Positions 1 to 6,586 of a stretch of DNA of 11,734 bases are shown here, one piece after another; position 1 is the first letter of the stretch, and the number at the start of each line of letters is the position of its first letter. The notes beneath the pieces are model-generated. The model had not been told where the DNA came from. It searched no databases and saw only the letters and a list, made by a program, of their open reading frames with translations. The translations under genes and the position numbers were made by a program. The stretch comes from Chloroflexi bacterium UBA4730 (GTDB lineage Bacteria > Chloroflexota > Limnocylindria > P2-11E): assembly GCA_002404155.1 (NCBI GenBank), contig DHJC01000033.1:1-11734 (forward strand), written 5' to 3'.

Positions 1-1065
1 GAATGGAACGCAGCCGCTGGAGCGGGTGTCCCGTCGTGCCGTGGCTGCGATCGCGCCAGCGGAGGTAGCGGTAGATGCGCCGCCGACGTTCGAGGTGGCT
101 GCGGTCGTCGGTGCCGACGACCGTGAAGCGTTTCAGCACACCGAAATGCGGCTCGATGAGGTTGAGCCAGCTCGCCTCGGTGGGAGTGAAGACCAGGGTG
201 ATGTGCAGCCGCCGGGCCAGCGCCAGGAAGCGCGGGTTGTCGTGGACGTTGCGCAGGTTGTCGAGGACGACGTAGAGCGGCCGGCGGCCATAACAGGCCC
301 GCAGGCGACCGAACGCCTCCGCCAGCTCGACCAGTCTCTTGCGCTTGCGGAACAGACCGGACAGCACGTTGTCGTGCACGTCGAGGAACCCGAGGAACTG
401 CTCGGTGCCGAGCTTGCGGCTGTACGTCGCGCGCATCGTGCGGGCCTTGCCCGCTTTGGCCCAGGCCACTCCGCCGATCGGCCTCAGTTCGTGCGGGCCC
501 CACTCGTCGAAGCAGACGACCGCCGCGCCCTTTGGGCAGCGGCGGTAGAGCGTCTTGATCCGTTTTTTTTCCGGTCGAAGGCCGGATCGGACGAGGTCTT
601 CCAGGTGCGGATGCGCTGCGCCGAGAGGCCCTCCCGGCGCAGCACCCGGCGGACCCACTCGTCGCTGATCGGCGGCAGCAGCTTGCGCTTGCGGCAATAC
701 TCGGCGAGCTTGGCCACCGACCAGACACTGAACGGCAGCCCGCGCTCGGCGGGGCTCGAGAGCGCCACCTCGACCAGCTCGCGCAGCTGGCTGGTCTCCA
801 GGATCGGCGGCCGGCCATTCGGATTCGGGGCGAGCTCGAAGGTCGAAAAGCCCGACTCGTTGAACCGGTGCACCCAGCCGTACGCCGCCGTGAAGTGGCA
901 GCCAGACCGCTCGGCCGCCTCGAGCACCGGCCGCCCCGCGCGCAGCTCGGCGATGAGTCGGTACCGCTGGTGGATCCGCGCGGAGAGCGAGAGGTCCTTC
1001 AGTTTGGCCCGCAGCAGGCGACCCTCGGCGCTGGTCAGGGAGCGCAGGCGGACGGCGCGACGCAT
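1..1065 (-). CDS. IS630-family DDE transposase made by -1 frameshift, C-terminus cut by window
   Basis: Cuts and joins the element's ends during transposition. The ATG at 1063-1065 follows a good leader ribosome binding site (GAGGAGGGA on the minus strand). The first frame (484-1065, 193 codons) carries the N-terminal helix-turn-helix region, about residues 30-150. It reads through an A8 run at 563-570 and would end early. A -1 shift there continues in an open frame to base 1, giving at least 355 residues, the usual length for the family. The shifted part holds the catalytic triad: Asp187 in CFDEWGP, Asp269 in VVLDN and Glu305 in SWLNLIE, with 35 residues between the second Asp and the Glu as expected. 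A few C-terminal residues are probably missing off the edge. A disabling frameshift mutation is the alternative, but the intact slip site and hairpin favour programmed frameshifting. Confidence 0.9.
519..546 (-). promoter_or_regulatory. Stem-loop downstream of the transposase slip site
   Basis: On the minus strand an eight-base-pair stem (ACCGCCGC with the matching 3' arm) continues, after one bulged T, into a four-pair GCCC/GGGC stem closed by an AAA loop. It starts 15 nt downstream of the slippery heptamer. That spacing is somewhat long for a -1 stimulator, but the stem is strong enough to pause a ribosome. The role is inferred from position; the pairing is visible directly. Confidence 0.55.
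562..568 (-). promoter_or_regulatory. A-AAA-AAC slippery heptamer for -1 frameshifting
   Basis: On the minus strand the first frame reads AAA AAA AAC at this point, so the heptamer A AAA AAC sits in exactly the X XXY YYZ phase used for simultaneous -1 slippage. After slipping, the next codons read Arg-Ile-Lys and continue the transposase homology without a break. A stem-loop begins 15 nt further downstream. Confidence 0.75.
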
Positions 1066-1155
1066 GCTGTCCCTCCTCGGCTCCCCTGCTGGCGACAGAA
1101 TACGCTATGTTCCGGCTAATAAGTTGGAACGGCACTAGCGGAAGGAGTCCCGACC
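1066..1155. promoter_or_regulatory. Divergent control region between the IS630 transposase and the sulfur operon
   Basis: This 90-bp gap must contain the IS end and the promoter of the rightward operon. A TAATAA at 1117-1122 could be a -10 element, with GCGACA at 1092-1097 as a weak -35 at a 19-bp spacing; neither is convincing alone. The inverted pair GTTCC (1109-1113) and GGAAC (1126-1130) brackets the candidate -10 and could be an operator or part of the IS end. The operon ribosome binding site GGAAGGAG is at about 1140-1147. The operon may therefore be driven partly by IS-borne sequence. Confidence 0.3.
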
Positions 1156-1401
1156 ATGACCCTGACGCAGGCCGCGATCACCAAGACCATCGACGCGCGC
1201 GGGATGGCGTGTCCCGGCCCGCTGATGTCGCTCATCGGCGCGATCCGTGCCGGCGCCGTCGGCGATACCGTTGCCGTGCTGTCCGGTGACGCCGGCTCCA
1301 AGACCGACATCCCGGCGTGGGTCGCGAAGGCGAAGCACGAGCTCGTCGAAGTGGCGCCCGCCGACGGCTACTCGACGTTCGTCGTGCGTAAGGCCCACTG
1401 A
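1156..1401 (+). CDS. tusA: TusA-family sulfur carrier protein (first copy)
   Basis: An 81-residue TusA/SirA/YeeD-type protein that would carry sulfur as a persulfide on a single cysteine and pass it to partner proteins in the cytoplasm. The signature CPGP begins at Cys19, just after the first strand (DARGMACPGP), and the second half has the family pattern DIPAWVAKAKHELVEV. The start is the ATG at 1156, about 8 nt after GGAAGGAG. The stop overlaps the next start by one base (TGATG at 1399-1403), so it should be translationally coupled to the flavoprotein. The family is clear. The actual client is not: family members serve tRNA thiolation, molybdenum-cofactor or selenium metabolism, and sulfur oxidation. 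Its position in a DsrE2/flavoprotein operon favours sulfane-sulfur relay over tRNA modification. Confidence 0.9.
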   Translation: MTLTQAAITKTIDARGMACPGPLMSLIGAIRAGAVGDTVAVLSGDAGSKTDIPAWVAKAKHELVEVAPADGYSTFVVRKAH

Positions 1402-2537
1402 TGGACGCCAAGATCGTCATCCTCGGCGGCGGCGTTGGCGGCACCCTCACGGCGAACCTGCTCGTCGACCGGCTCGGTGACGCGGCGACGGTCACGGTCG
1501 TCGATCCAACCGGGATGCACGCGTACCAGCCGGGCTTCCTGTACGTCGCGCTCGGCCAGGCGAACGGCCGTTGGCTGACGCGGGACGAGCGGACCCTGCT
1601 TGACAAGCGGGTCGAGCTCGCGATTGAGACCGCCGACCGGGTCGACCCCGGAACGCGGACGGTGCACTTCGCGAGCGGCGGGAGCATCGCCTACGACTAC
1701 CTCGTGCTCGCGACCGGCGCACGGCTCGTCCCGGAGCAGATCCCGGGGTTCATCGGTGCCGGCCACGAGTTCTACTCGCTGACCGGCGCGCTCCGGCTGC
1801 GCGAGGAGCTTCGCCGGTTCAGGGGTGGCCGGATCCTCGTCGGCGTCGCGGGCATCCCATACAAGTGCCCGCCGGCGCCCGTGGAGTTCACGCTCATGCT
1901 CGAGGACCAGCTGCGTCACCGCGGCCTCCGCGAGCGGAGCGAGGTGACCCTGCTCTCCCCGCTGAACCGCGCGTTCACCGTCGAGTCGGCGTCGAAGATC
2001 GTCCAGCCGATCATGGAGCAGCGCGGGATCAAGCTGTCGACGTTCTTCAACGTCGAGGCAGTGGATCCGGCGAAGGGGACGGTCTCGTCGATCGAGGGGG
2101 AGGAGGCCGAGTACGACCTGCTCGTCCTCGTGCCGCCGCACCGCGGTCAGTCCGTGATCGATGCCTCCGGTCTCGGAGACGAGGGCGGGTGGATCCCGAC
2201 CGACCGCAATACCCTCCAGCATCAGAAGTACGACCGCATCTTCGCGATCGGCGACGCGACCAACCTTCCGATCTCGAAGAGCGGCTCGACCGCTCACTTC
2301 GAGGCCGCGGTCGTCGCGAGCCGCCTCGTGTCGCTCGTCAAGGGGATCGCCCCCAAGGCCGCATACGAAGGGCGGGTGATGTGCTTCCTCGAGACAGGCG
2401 GCCACCGCGCCACGACGCTGCGCTTCGACTACACGCACCCGCCCGTGCCACCGCGCCCGTCGATGGTCTGGCACACCGCGAAGTGGGTGTTCAACCGGTT
2501 GTACTGGCACACGGTCCCGCAAGGGCGAGTGCCATGA
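1401..2537 (+). CDS. SQR-like FAD-dependent NAD(P)/disulfide oxidoreductase
   Basis: A 378-residue flavoprotein of the sulfide:quinone reductase / flavocytochrome c sulfide dehydrogenase group. The dinucleotide-binding motif GGGVGG is at residues 9-14, an ATG-type FAD motif (LVLATGARL) at 101-109, and the second FAD contact FAIGDATNLP at 281-290. Two cysteines sit where SQR-type enzymes keep their redox pair: Cys156 in YKCPPAP and Cys328 in VMCFLETG. The C-terminus (residues 355-373) is rich in Trp, Phe and His and could form an amphipathic membrane-docking helix, as in monotopic SQRs. There is no signal peptide. The probable reaction is oxidation of sulfide or a protein-bound persulfide with quinone as acceptor. 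The flanking TusA genes suggest the sulfur product or substrate is protein-bound. A TAAGG just upstream serves as ribosome binding site. True SQR activity is not proven by sequence. Confidence 0.83.
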   Translation: MDAKIVILGGGVGGTLTANLLVDRLGDAATVTVVDPTGMHAYQPGFLYVALGQANGRWLTRDERTLLDKRVELAIETADRVDPGTRTVHFASGGSIAYDYLVLATGARLVPEQIPGFIGAGHEFYSLTGALRLREELRRFRGGRILVGVAGIPYKCPPAPVEFTLMLEDQLRHRGLRERSEVTLLSPLNRAFTVESASKIVQPIMEQRGIKLSTFFNVEAVDPAKGTVSSIEGEEAEYDLLVLVPPHRGQSVIDASGLGDEGGWIPTDRNTLQHQKYDRIFAIGDATNLPISKSGSTAHFEAAVVASRLVSLVKGIAPKAAYEGRVMCFLETGGHRATTLRFDYTHPPVPPRPSMVWHTAKWVFNRLYWHTVPQGRVP

Positions 2538-2543
2538 AGGAGG
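2537..2543 (+). promoter_or_regulatory. Strong ribosome binding site that fixes the start of the second TusA gene
   Basis: AAGGAGG ends 5 nt before the ATG at 2549. An earlier in-frame ATG at 2534 overlaps the flavoprotein stop as ATGA but would place this sequence inside the gene. The perfect Shine-Dalgarno favours initiation at 2549. Confidence 0.7.
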
Positions 2544-2548
2544 CCACG

Positions 2549-2788
2549 ATGACCCGTGTCGCGACGGAGATCCACCAGCTCGACGTCAAGGGGCTGCAGT
2601 GCCCGATGCCGATCGTGAAGATCGCCAAGGCGATGAAAGAGCTCGTGAGCGGTGACCTGATCGAGGTCGTCGCCACGGATCCCGGCTCGGTGAAGGACTT
2701 CGCCGCGTGGTCGAAAGCCACCGGCAACGAGCTCCTCGAATCGAGCGCGATCGACGGCGTATTCAAGTTCGTCCTGAGAAAGAGGTGA
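2549..2788 (+). CDS. tusA: TusA-family sulfur carrier protein (second copy)
   Basis: A 79-residue protein of the same family as the gene at 1156, with the persulfide-carrying Cys18 in LQCPMP and the conserved later segment DFAAWSKATGNELLES. It differs from the first copy in the motif (CPMP rather than CPGP) and over much of its length. The two are therefore old paralogs, not a recent duplication, and probably have different partners. Having one carrier on each side of the flavoprotein gene suggests one delivers sulfur and the other takes it away. That is inference. The start is chosen by the ribosome binding site at 2537-2543; the ATG at 2534 would add five residues. It ends 5 nt before the preferred DsrE2 start. 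Confidence 0.9.
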   Translation: MTRVATEIHQLDVKGLQCPMPIVKIAKAMKELVSGDLIEVVATDPGSVKDFAAWSKATGNELLESSAIDGVFKFVLRKR

Positions 2789-2793
2789 GCACC

Positions 2794-3333
2794 GTGCTCG
2801 AAGTGATGGAGCGTCCCGCCCAGCAGCCGGTCCCCGCGGCGTCCGAGGCGAAGTCGACCGCGCACGAGAAGCTCGTCATCTTTGCGTGGAGCGGCGATCT
2901 CGACCGCGTGTGGCCGACGCTGATCCTCGCGACGACCGCAGCCGCGTCCGGCATGGCCACGACCGTGTTCTTCACGTTCTGGGGCCTGTTCCCGCTCGTC
3001 CGCGAAGACCGGCGGATCACCGGCAAGAACATGATGCAGAAGATGCTGGCGGTCATGAATCGCGGCGGCATCGATTACCTGAAGCTCTCGAAGCTCCAGA
3101 TGTTCGGCGCAGGCTCCGGGATGATGAAGGTCCTCGCGAAGCAGCATCAGGTCGCGAGCCCAGCCGAGCTCTTGGCGAGCGCGATCGAGCTCGGGGTGAA
3201 GCTCATACCGTGCCAGATGACGATGGACCTGATGGGCCTCACGACGGCCGACCTCATCGAGGGGATCGAGGAGCCCGCGGGCGCGATGACCGCGATGCTC
3301 GACGCCAAGGATGCTGTGACCCTCTTCATCTGA
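2794..3333 (+). CDS. dsrE2: DsrE2-like (DsrE/DsrF/DrsH-like family) sulfurtransferase
   Basis: A 179-residue protein of the DsrE/F-like superfamily that would carry sulfur as a persulfide, receiving it from TusA. After a 24-residue Ala/Pro/Glu-rich leader the domain opens with KLVIFAWSGDLDRVWPTLIL, followed by a hydrophobic stretch at about residues 41-68 (TTVFFTFWGLFPL) typical of the DsrE2 branch, and a Met-rich central loop. The conserved cysteine is Cys140 in KLIPCQMTMDLMG. The start is the GTG at 2794, because GAGGTGA at 2782-2788 lies 5 nt upstream. A GTG at 2785 overlapping the TusA stop, or the ATG at 2806, are alternatives. The stop overlaps the next start (TGATG). DsrE2-TusA pairs are known from sulfur-oxidizing bacteria and archaea, where rhodanese often accompanies them; none is seen here. 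Confidence 0.87.
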   Translation: MLEVMERPAQQPVPAASEAKSTAHEKLVIFAWSGDLDRVWPTLILATTAAASGMATTVFFTFWGLFPLVREDRRITGKNMMQKMLAVMNRGGIDYLKLSKLQMFGAGSGMMKVLAKQHQVASPAELLASAIELGVKLIPCQMTMDLMGLTTADLIEGIEEPAGAMTAMLDAKDAVTLFI

Positions 3334-3740
3334 TGGCTGCCATCACCGTCCGCCATGAGGCTCGCGACCGCTTCCGGATCTCGATCCGCGGCCACGACGT
3401 CGTGGTCGACCAGCCGCTGCCCGCAAGCGGCGATGCGGGACCCACGCCCACCGAGCTGTTCGTCGCGAGCCTCGCGGCGTGTGCGGGCTTCTACGCCCGG
3501 CGGTTCCTCGCGCGACATGGCCTACCGGACGGCGAGCTCGCGGTCTCGTGCAATTTTGGGTGGACTCCGGACCACTCGCGCGTCGCCTCGATCGCGCTCC
3601 GTGTGGAGCTGCCCAACGGCGTCGCGGGCGGGCTCGAGATACCGCTGCTGCGGGTCATCGAACGCTGCACGGTGCACCAGTCCATCCGCGAGATGCCGGT
3701 CGTGACCTGCGAGCTCGCGGCGGCGTCAGCGCCGGTCTAA
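3333..3740 (+). CDS. OsmC-family protein
   Basis: A 135-residue OsmC/Ohr-superfamily protein, normal length for the family. The two hallmark cysteines are present: Cys50 in SLAACAGFYA, at the start of the long central helix, and Cys112 in ERCTVHQSI. In family members this pair reduces organic or fatty-acid hydroperoxides and is recycled by low-molecular-weight or lipoyl thiols. Its start overlaps the DsrE2 stop by one base, so it is the last gene of the sulfur operon. OsmC-like domains are sometimes linked or fused to TusA domains, which supports a role with persulfides. A thiol or persulfide peroxidase protecting the relay is a reasonable guess, but the substrate is unknown. It ends 8 bp from the end of a convergent gene, with no obvious terminator between. 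Confidence 0.85.
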   Translation: MAAITVRHEARDRFRISIRGHDVVVDQPLPASGDAGPTPTELFVASLAACAGFYARRFLARHGLPDGELAVSCNFGWTPDHSRVASIALRVELPNGVAGGLEIPLLRVIERCTVHQSIREMPVVTCELAAASAPV

Positions 3741-3748
3741 CGGCGGCG

Positions 3749-4831
3749 CTATTGCTTAAGCTCGGTCCGCAGCTGGCGCATGTACGCGAAGTCCGAGCCC
3801 TGGGCGATGATCTGCTGGGACGTCATCTTGATGAGCTTAGCGTCGGCGAGCCGCAAGGCGAAGAACCGCAGGGTCTCCTCCGGATCGAGCTCGCGCCAGT
3901 CGTATGAGAGGTCGCGGATCACTTCGTTCACGATCTCTTCGTCCGTCGCGGCGGGGGTCGTCGAGAAGAACCCGCCAGCGACGTACTGATGGGCCGCGCT
4001 CGGCCGATCCTTCGTCACCAGATCGGCCGCCCGCAGCACGGCGCGGGTGACGCGCTTGGTCGCGACCGGGTACCGGCGAGCCCAGTCGCCGTTGGCCACG
4101 AGCTGGCAGCAGTAGTACTGCGACCAGGGCTTGTCCATCGTCGTGTCGAGGATGACCGTGCCTGGATTCTTCGGGTTCCGCCGCAGCTGGGGACCACTCG
4201 CAGCGGGCGCGATGAACGCCTGGGATCGGCCATCCACGAACGCGTCGCGCAACGCGTTGACGTTAGGACCGATTTCCATGAAGTTCACGTCGGTCCGCGG
4301 GTCCATCCCGATGTACGCGAGCAGGATCGAGAAATACCCGTAGAACTGGTCCGACACATTCTTGGCGTTGACCGCGATGGTCTTGCCGCGCAGGTCCTTG
4401 ATGGTGGAGATGCCGGGCGCGGCGAAGATCTCGAAACAGCCGGGGTGGATGCCCGCGAGCGCGACGATCGGCAGGCCGATATCGACGTTCGCGGCGATGA
4501 GGTTCCCGTAGCCGGAGTGGAAGTCGGCCTTGTCCGCAGTCAACCACTCCGTGGTCGTGACCGGGACTGTCACGTACTGGATGTCGGTGAAGCCCTCCTC
4601 GAGGAGGAACTTCTTGGCCAGGGCCGTGGGCGGATCGCACGCCGCCGGGCTCACGAACCGGACGGTGGTGGTCTCGGGCGGCGGCAGGCTCGCGCCGGGC
4701 GACGCGACGCCGGTCGGTCCGCCCGGCGAGACGCAGGCCGCGATGAGGCCACCGCCGGCCAGGGCGGCCGCGGTGCCGAGGGTGCCTCGCAAGAGATCAC
4801 GCCGGGTGACGAGGTCGAGGCGGTCGGGCAT
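3749..4831 (-). CDS. NMT1/THI5-like ABC substrate-binding lipoprotein with Tat signal
   Basis: A 360-residue extracytoplasmic solute-binding protein of the broad group that includes SsuA, TauA, NrtA and ThiY. The leader has a twin-arginine motif TRRDLLR (residues 9-15), a hydrophobic Ala/Gly core and a lipobox ending at Cys33 (GGLIAAC), so it should be exported folded and lipid-anchored. A Pro/Thr-rich linker follows, then the binding domain from about residue 54 (ETTTVRF). Later motifs are DKPWSQYYCCQL (adjacent Cys241-Cys242) and an ending pattern LDPEETLRFFALRLA. The ATG at 4831 is preferred over the longer frame (4999) because it places the Tat motif at the N-terminus; no strong ribosome binding site is visible. 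It is a close paralog of the gene at 8988. The ligand is unknown: sulfonates would suit the neighbouring operon, but nothing here shows it. No NMT1-type permease or ATPase is nearby. Confidence 0.88.
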   Translation of the reverse strand: MPDRLDLVTRRDLLRGTLGTAAALAGGGLIAACVSPGGPTGVASPGASLPPPETTTVRFVSPAACDPPTALAKKFLLEEGFTDIQYVTVPVTTTEWLTADKADFHSGYGNLIAANVDIGLPIVALAGIHPGCFEIFAAPGISTIKDLRGKTIAVNAKNVSDQFYGYFSILLAYIGMDPRTDVNFMEIGPNVNALRDAFVDGRSQAFIAPAASGPQLRRNPKNPGTVILDTTMDKPWSQYYCCQLVANGDWARRYPVATKRVTRAVLRAADLVTKDRPSAAHQYVAGGFFSTTPAATDEEIVNEVIRDLSYDWRELDPEETLRFFALRLADAKLIKMTSQQIIAQGSDFAYMRQLRTELKQ

Positions 4832-4976
4832 CCGGGCACGATGGCACGCTTCTTGGCCGCCGACCACTCTCCGCGTGTCGCTGACGGTCACGAGACGACA
4901 CGGAGGCCGAGCTCGGCGACCTGGCCGGTCGTAGGAGCGGTGATAGCCTGCGGCCAGCAGTGAGGGAGGGCGTGCG
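4832..4976. promoter_or_regulatory. Divergent promoter region between two binding-protein genes
   Basis: This 145-bp gap separates the leftward NMT1-like gene from the rightward peptide-type operon and must carry both promoters. An inverted pair CTGGCC (4921-4926) and GGCCAG (4952-4957) brackets TGATAGCCT, which could include a weak -10 for the rightward operon. GGGAGGG at about 4964-4970 is its ribosome binding site. I see no convincing -35 on either strand. Confidence 0.3.
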
Positions 4977-6545
4977 ATGCGGCATCGGTTGAGCGTCATC
5001 GGAGCATCCGTCCTGAGCCTGGCGATCGTCCTGGGGGCCTGCGCGCCGGCGGGACCCGCGGCCCAGCCCTCGGGCGGCGGTCAGCCGAAGCACGGCGGCA
5101 CGCTCATCCTCGCGCGGCAGGGCGAGGTCACGAACCTCGACCCGCACAAGGTGCCCGCGTTCACGTCGGCCCGGGTCTTCGAGCTCGTGTACAGCTACCT
5201 CATGCGGCTCGACGAGAACCTCGGCGTGCAGGCCGACCTCGCGGAGTCGGCGGCGACATCGTCCGACGGGAAGACGGTCACGATCAAGATCCGCACGGGC
5301 GTGAAGTTCCACAACGGCGATCCCCTCACGAGCGCGGACGTGAAGTACACCTTTGACCGGATCCTCGACCCGAAGACCGCGGCCGTGGCCCGCTCGTTCT
5401 TCACGGATGTCGACACGATCACGGCACCCGACGCGTCCACGGTCGTCTTCAACCTGAAGACGCCGAACGCCGCGCTCCTCGCCTACATGGCCCACCCGAA
5501 TACGGGCATCGTCTCGAAGAAGATCGGCGAGGCGAACGCGGACCTGTCGAAGAAGGAGACGGCGATCGGGAGCGGGCCATTCAAGCTCGTCGAGTGGGTA
5601 CCGGACAACTTCATGCGCTTTGAGGCGAACAAGGACTACTACATCGCCGGCCAGCCATACCTCGACGGCATTCGGATCAATGTCGTCCCGGACGAGTCGG
5701 CGATCACCGCGGCGCTCCGCACGAAGGCGGCCGACATGGGCATCGTCGTCGACGCGAAGGTCGCCCGCACGATGCGCGCCGAGAGCGGGATCACGCTCGA
5801 TGCCAAGGCGAGCCTCAGCTACAACCTCCTGTTCGTGAACACGAAGCGGAAGCCGTTCGATAACCTCAAGGTCCGGCAGGCGATCGCGTACGCGATCGAT
5901 CGCAAGGCGATCATCGACGCGGTCGCGTTCGGCGAGGGCGAGCAGACCGGTCCCATCGCACCCGGGCTCACGAACTACGCCCTCCCGACGTCGCAGTACC
6001 CGCTCTACACGAGGGACGTCGCGAAGGCGAAGCAGCTCCTGCAAGAGGCCAACGTCGGTCCGATCGAGTTCACGATGCTGACCCAGACGACCGAGCCGAC
6101 GTACGCGAAGGACATCGCCCAGCTCGTGCAGGCGCAGCTTGCCGAGATCGGCGTGAAGATGAACATCGAGACCCTCGAGTTCACCCAGTGGGTCGACCGC
6201 TGGCTGAAGGCCGACTTCGACATGGCGCCGGGGCTCAACGGCGGCGGGCCGGATCCCGACTTCTACATCTTTCGGTACTTCACCGACGACGGGAACCTGA
6301 ACTTCGTGACGAGCTACAAGAACCCGACGTCGAGCGATGCCATCAAACAGGCGCGAGCGACGACCGACGTCGCGAAGCGGAAGGAGCTCTACACGACGGC
6401 GCAGAAAGAGCTCGTGAACGGCGTGCCGTTCATCTGGCTGTACGTCGGGCGCGACTACGTCGCAACGCTCCCGACGACGAAGGGGTTCATCCACCTCCCG
6501 ACCGGGTCGGTCATTTACCTGCGGCAGACCTGGCTGGACAAGTAA
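4977..6545 (+). CDS. Family-5 (peptide-type) ABC substrate-binding lipoprotein
   Basis: A 522-residue solute-binding protein of the SBP_bac_5 family (DppA/OppA/NikA/GsiB type), of typical length. The Sec lipoprotein signal ends in LGAC with Cys22 as the lipidated residue, followed by a Pro/Gly-rich linker. The domain starts at GGTLILARQG (about residue 40) and contains the usual early block TVTIKIRTGVKFHNGDPLTS and the TFDRILDP segment. The rest is colinear with family members to the end (VIYLRQTWLDK). The start is the ATG at 4977 after GGGAGGG. It is the first gene of an operon with two permeases. A short hairpin between it and the first permease probably keeps its expression higher, as is common for binding proteins. 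Ligands in this family include peptides, glutathione, nickel-chelates and sugars; none can be picked from sequence alone. Confidence 0.92.
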   Translation: MRHRLSVIGASVLSLAIVLGACAPAGPAAQPSGGGQPKHGGTLILARQGEVTNLDPHKVPAFTSARVFELVYSYLMRLDENLGVQADLAESAATSSDGKTVTIKIRTGVKFHNGDPLTSADVKYTFDRILDPKTAAVARSFFTDVDTITAPDASTVVFNLKTPNAALLAYMAHPNTGIVSKKIGEANADLSKKETAIGSGPFKLVEWVPDNFMRFEANKDYYIAGQPYLDGIRINVVPDESAITAALRTKAADMGIVVDAKVARTMRAESGITLDAKASLSYNLLFVNTKRKPFDNLKVRQAIAYAIDRKAIIDAVAFGEGEQTGPIAPGLTNYALPTSQYPLYTRDVAKAKQLLQEANVGPIEFTMLTQTTEPTYAKDIAQLVQAQLAEIGVKMNIETLEFTQWVDRWLKADFDMAPGLNGGGPDPDFYIFRYFTDDGNLNFVTSYKNPTSSDAIKQARATTDVAKRKELYTTAQKELVNGVPFIWLYVGRDYVATLPTTKGFIHLPTGSVIYLRQTWLDK

Positions 6546-6548
6546 GGA

Positions 6549-6574
6549 TCGTGGGAGGCTTCGGCCTCCCACGA
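6549..6574 (+). terminator. Intercistronic hairpin with UUCG loop between binding protein and permease
   Basis: An 11-bp perfect stem (GTGGGAGGC core at 6551-6559, pairing with GCCTCCCAC at 6564-6572, plus two outer pairs) encloses the very stable tetraloop TTCG. It begins 3 nt after the binding-protein stop and ends 12 nt before the permease start. There is no T-tract, so it is probably an mRNA 3'-end stabiliser or partial attenuator and not a full terminator. Confidence 0.75.
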
Positions 6575-6586
6575 GCGGGTTAGGGC

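Larger units (their letters stand above)
1..1137 (-). mobile_element. IS630-family insertion sequence, left end cut by the window
   Basis: The segment is filled by one leftward transposase gene of the IS630/Tc1-mariner superfamily plus its upstream end. The distal end lies beyond base 1, so the terminal inverted repeats cannot be compared. The proximal boundary must lie between the transposase start (1065) and the ribosome binding site of the next operon (1140). I place it provisionally at a TA near 1136-1137, because this family inserts at TA dinucleotides, but the exact end is not proven. A GTTCC/GGAAC inverted pair at 1109-1113 and 1126-1130 lies in this margin. The coding part has no stop codon other than the frame switch, so the element may be functional or recently arrived. 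Confidence 0.8.

Noticed and set aside
26..1138. Long rightward open frame of about 370 codons across the IS630 element
   Set aside because: It is antisense to the transposase, whose catalytic motifs are clear on the minus strand. The rightward translation is Arg/Ala/Val-rich with no recognisable domain; it is a GC-rich shadow.
4832..4999. Longer N-terminus (56 extra residues) for the leftward NMT1-like protein
   Set aside because: It would bury the twin-arginine signal inside the protein and overlap the start of the divergent binding-protein gene.
4797..6572. Leftward open frame of about 590 codons
   Set aside because: It lies antisense to the family-5 binding protein, which has a signal peptide, lipobox and family blocks. 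The leftward translation is dominated by Arg, Asp, Val and Leu, as expected of a high-GC shadow frame.
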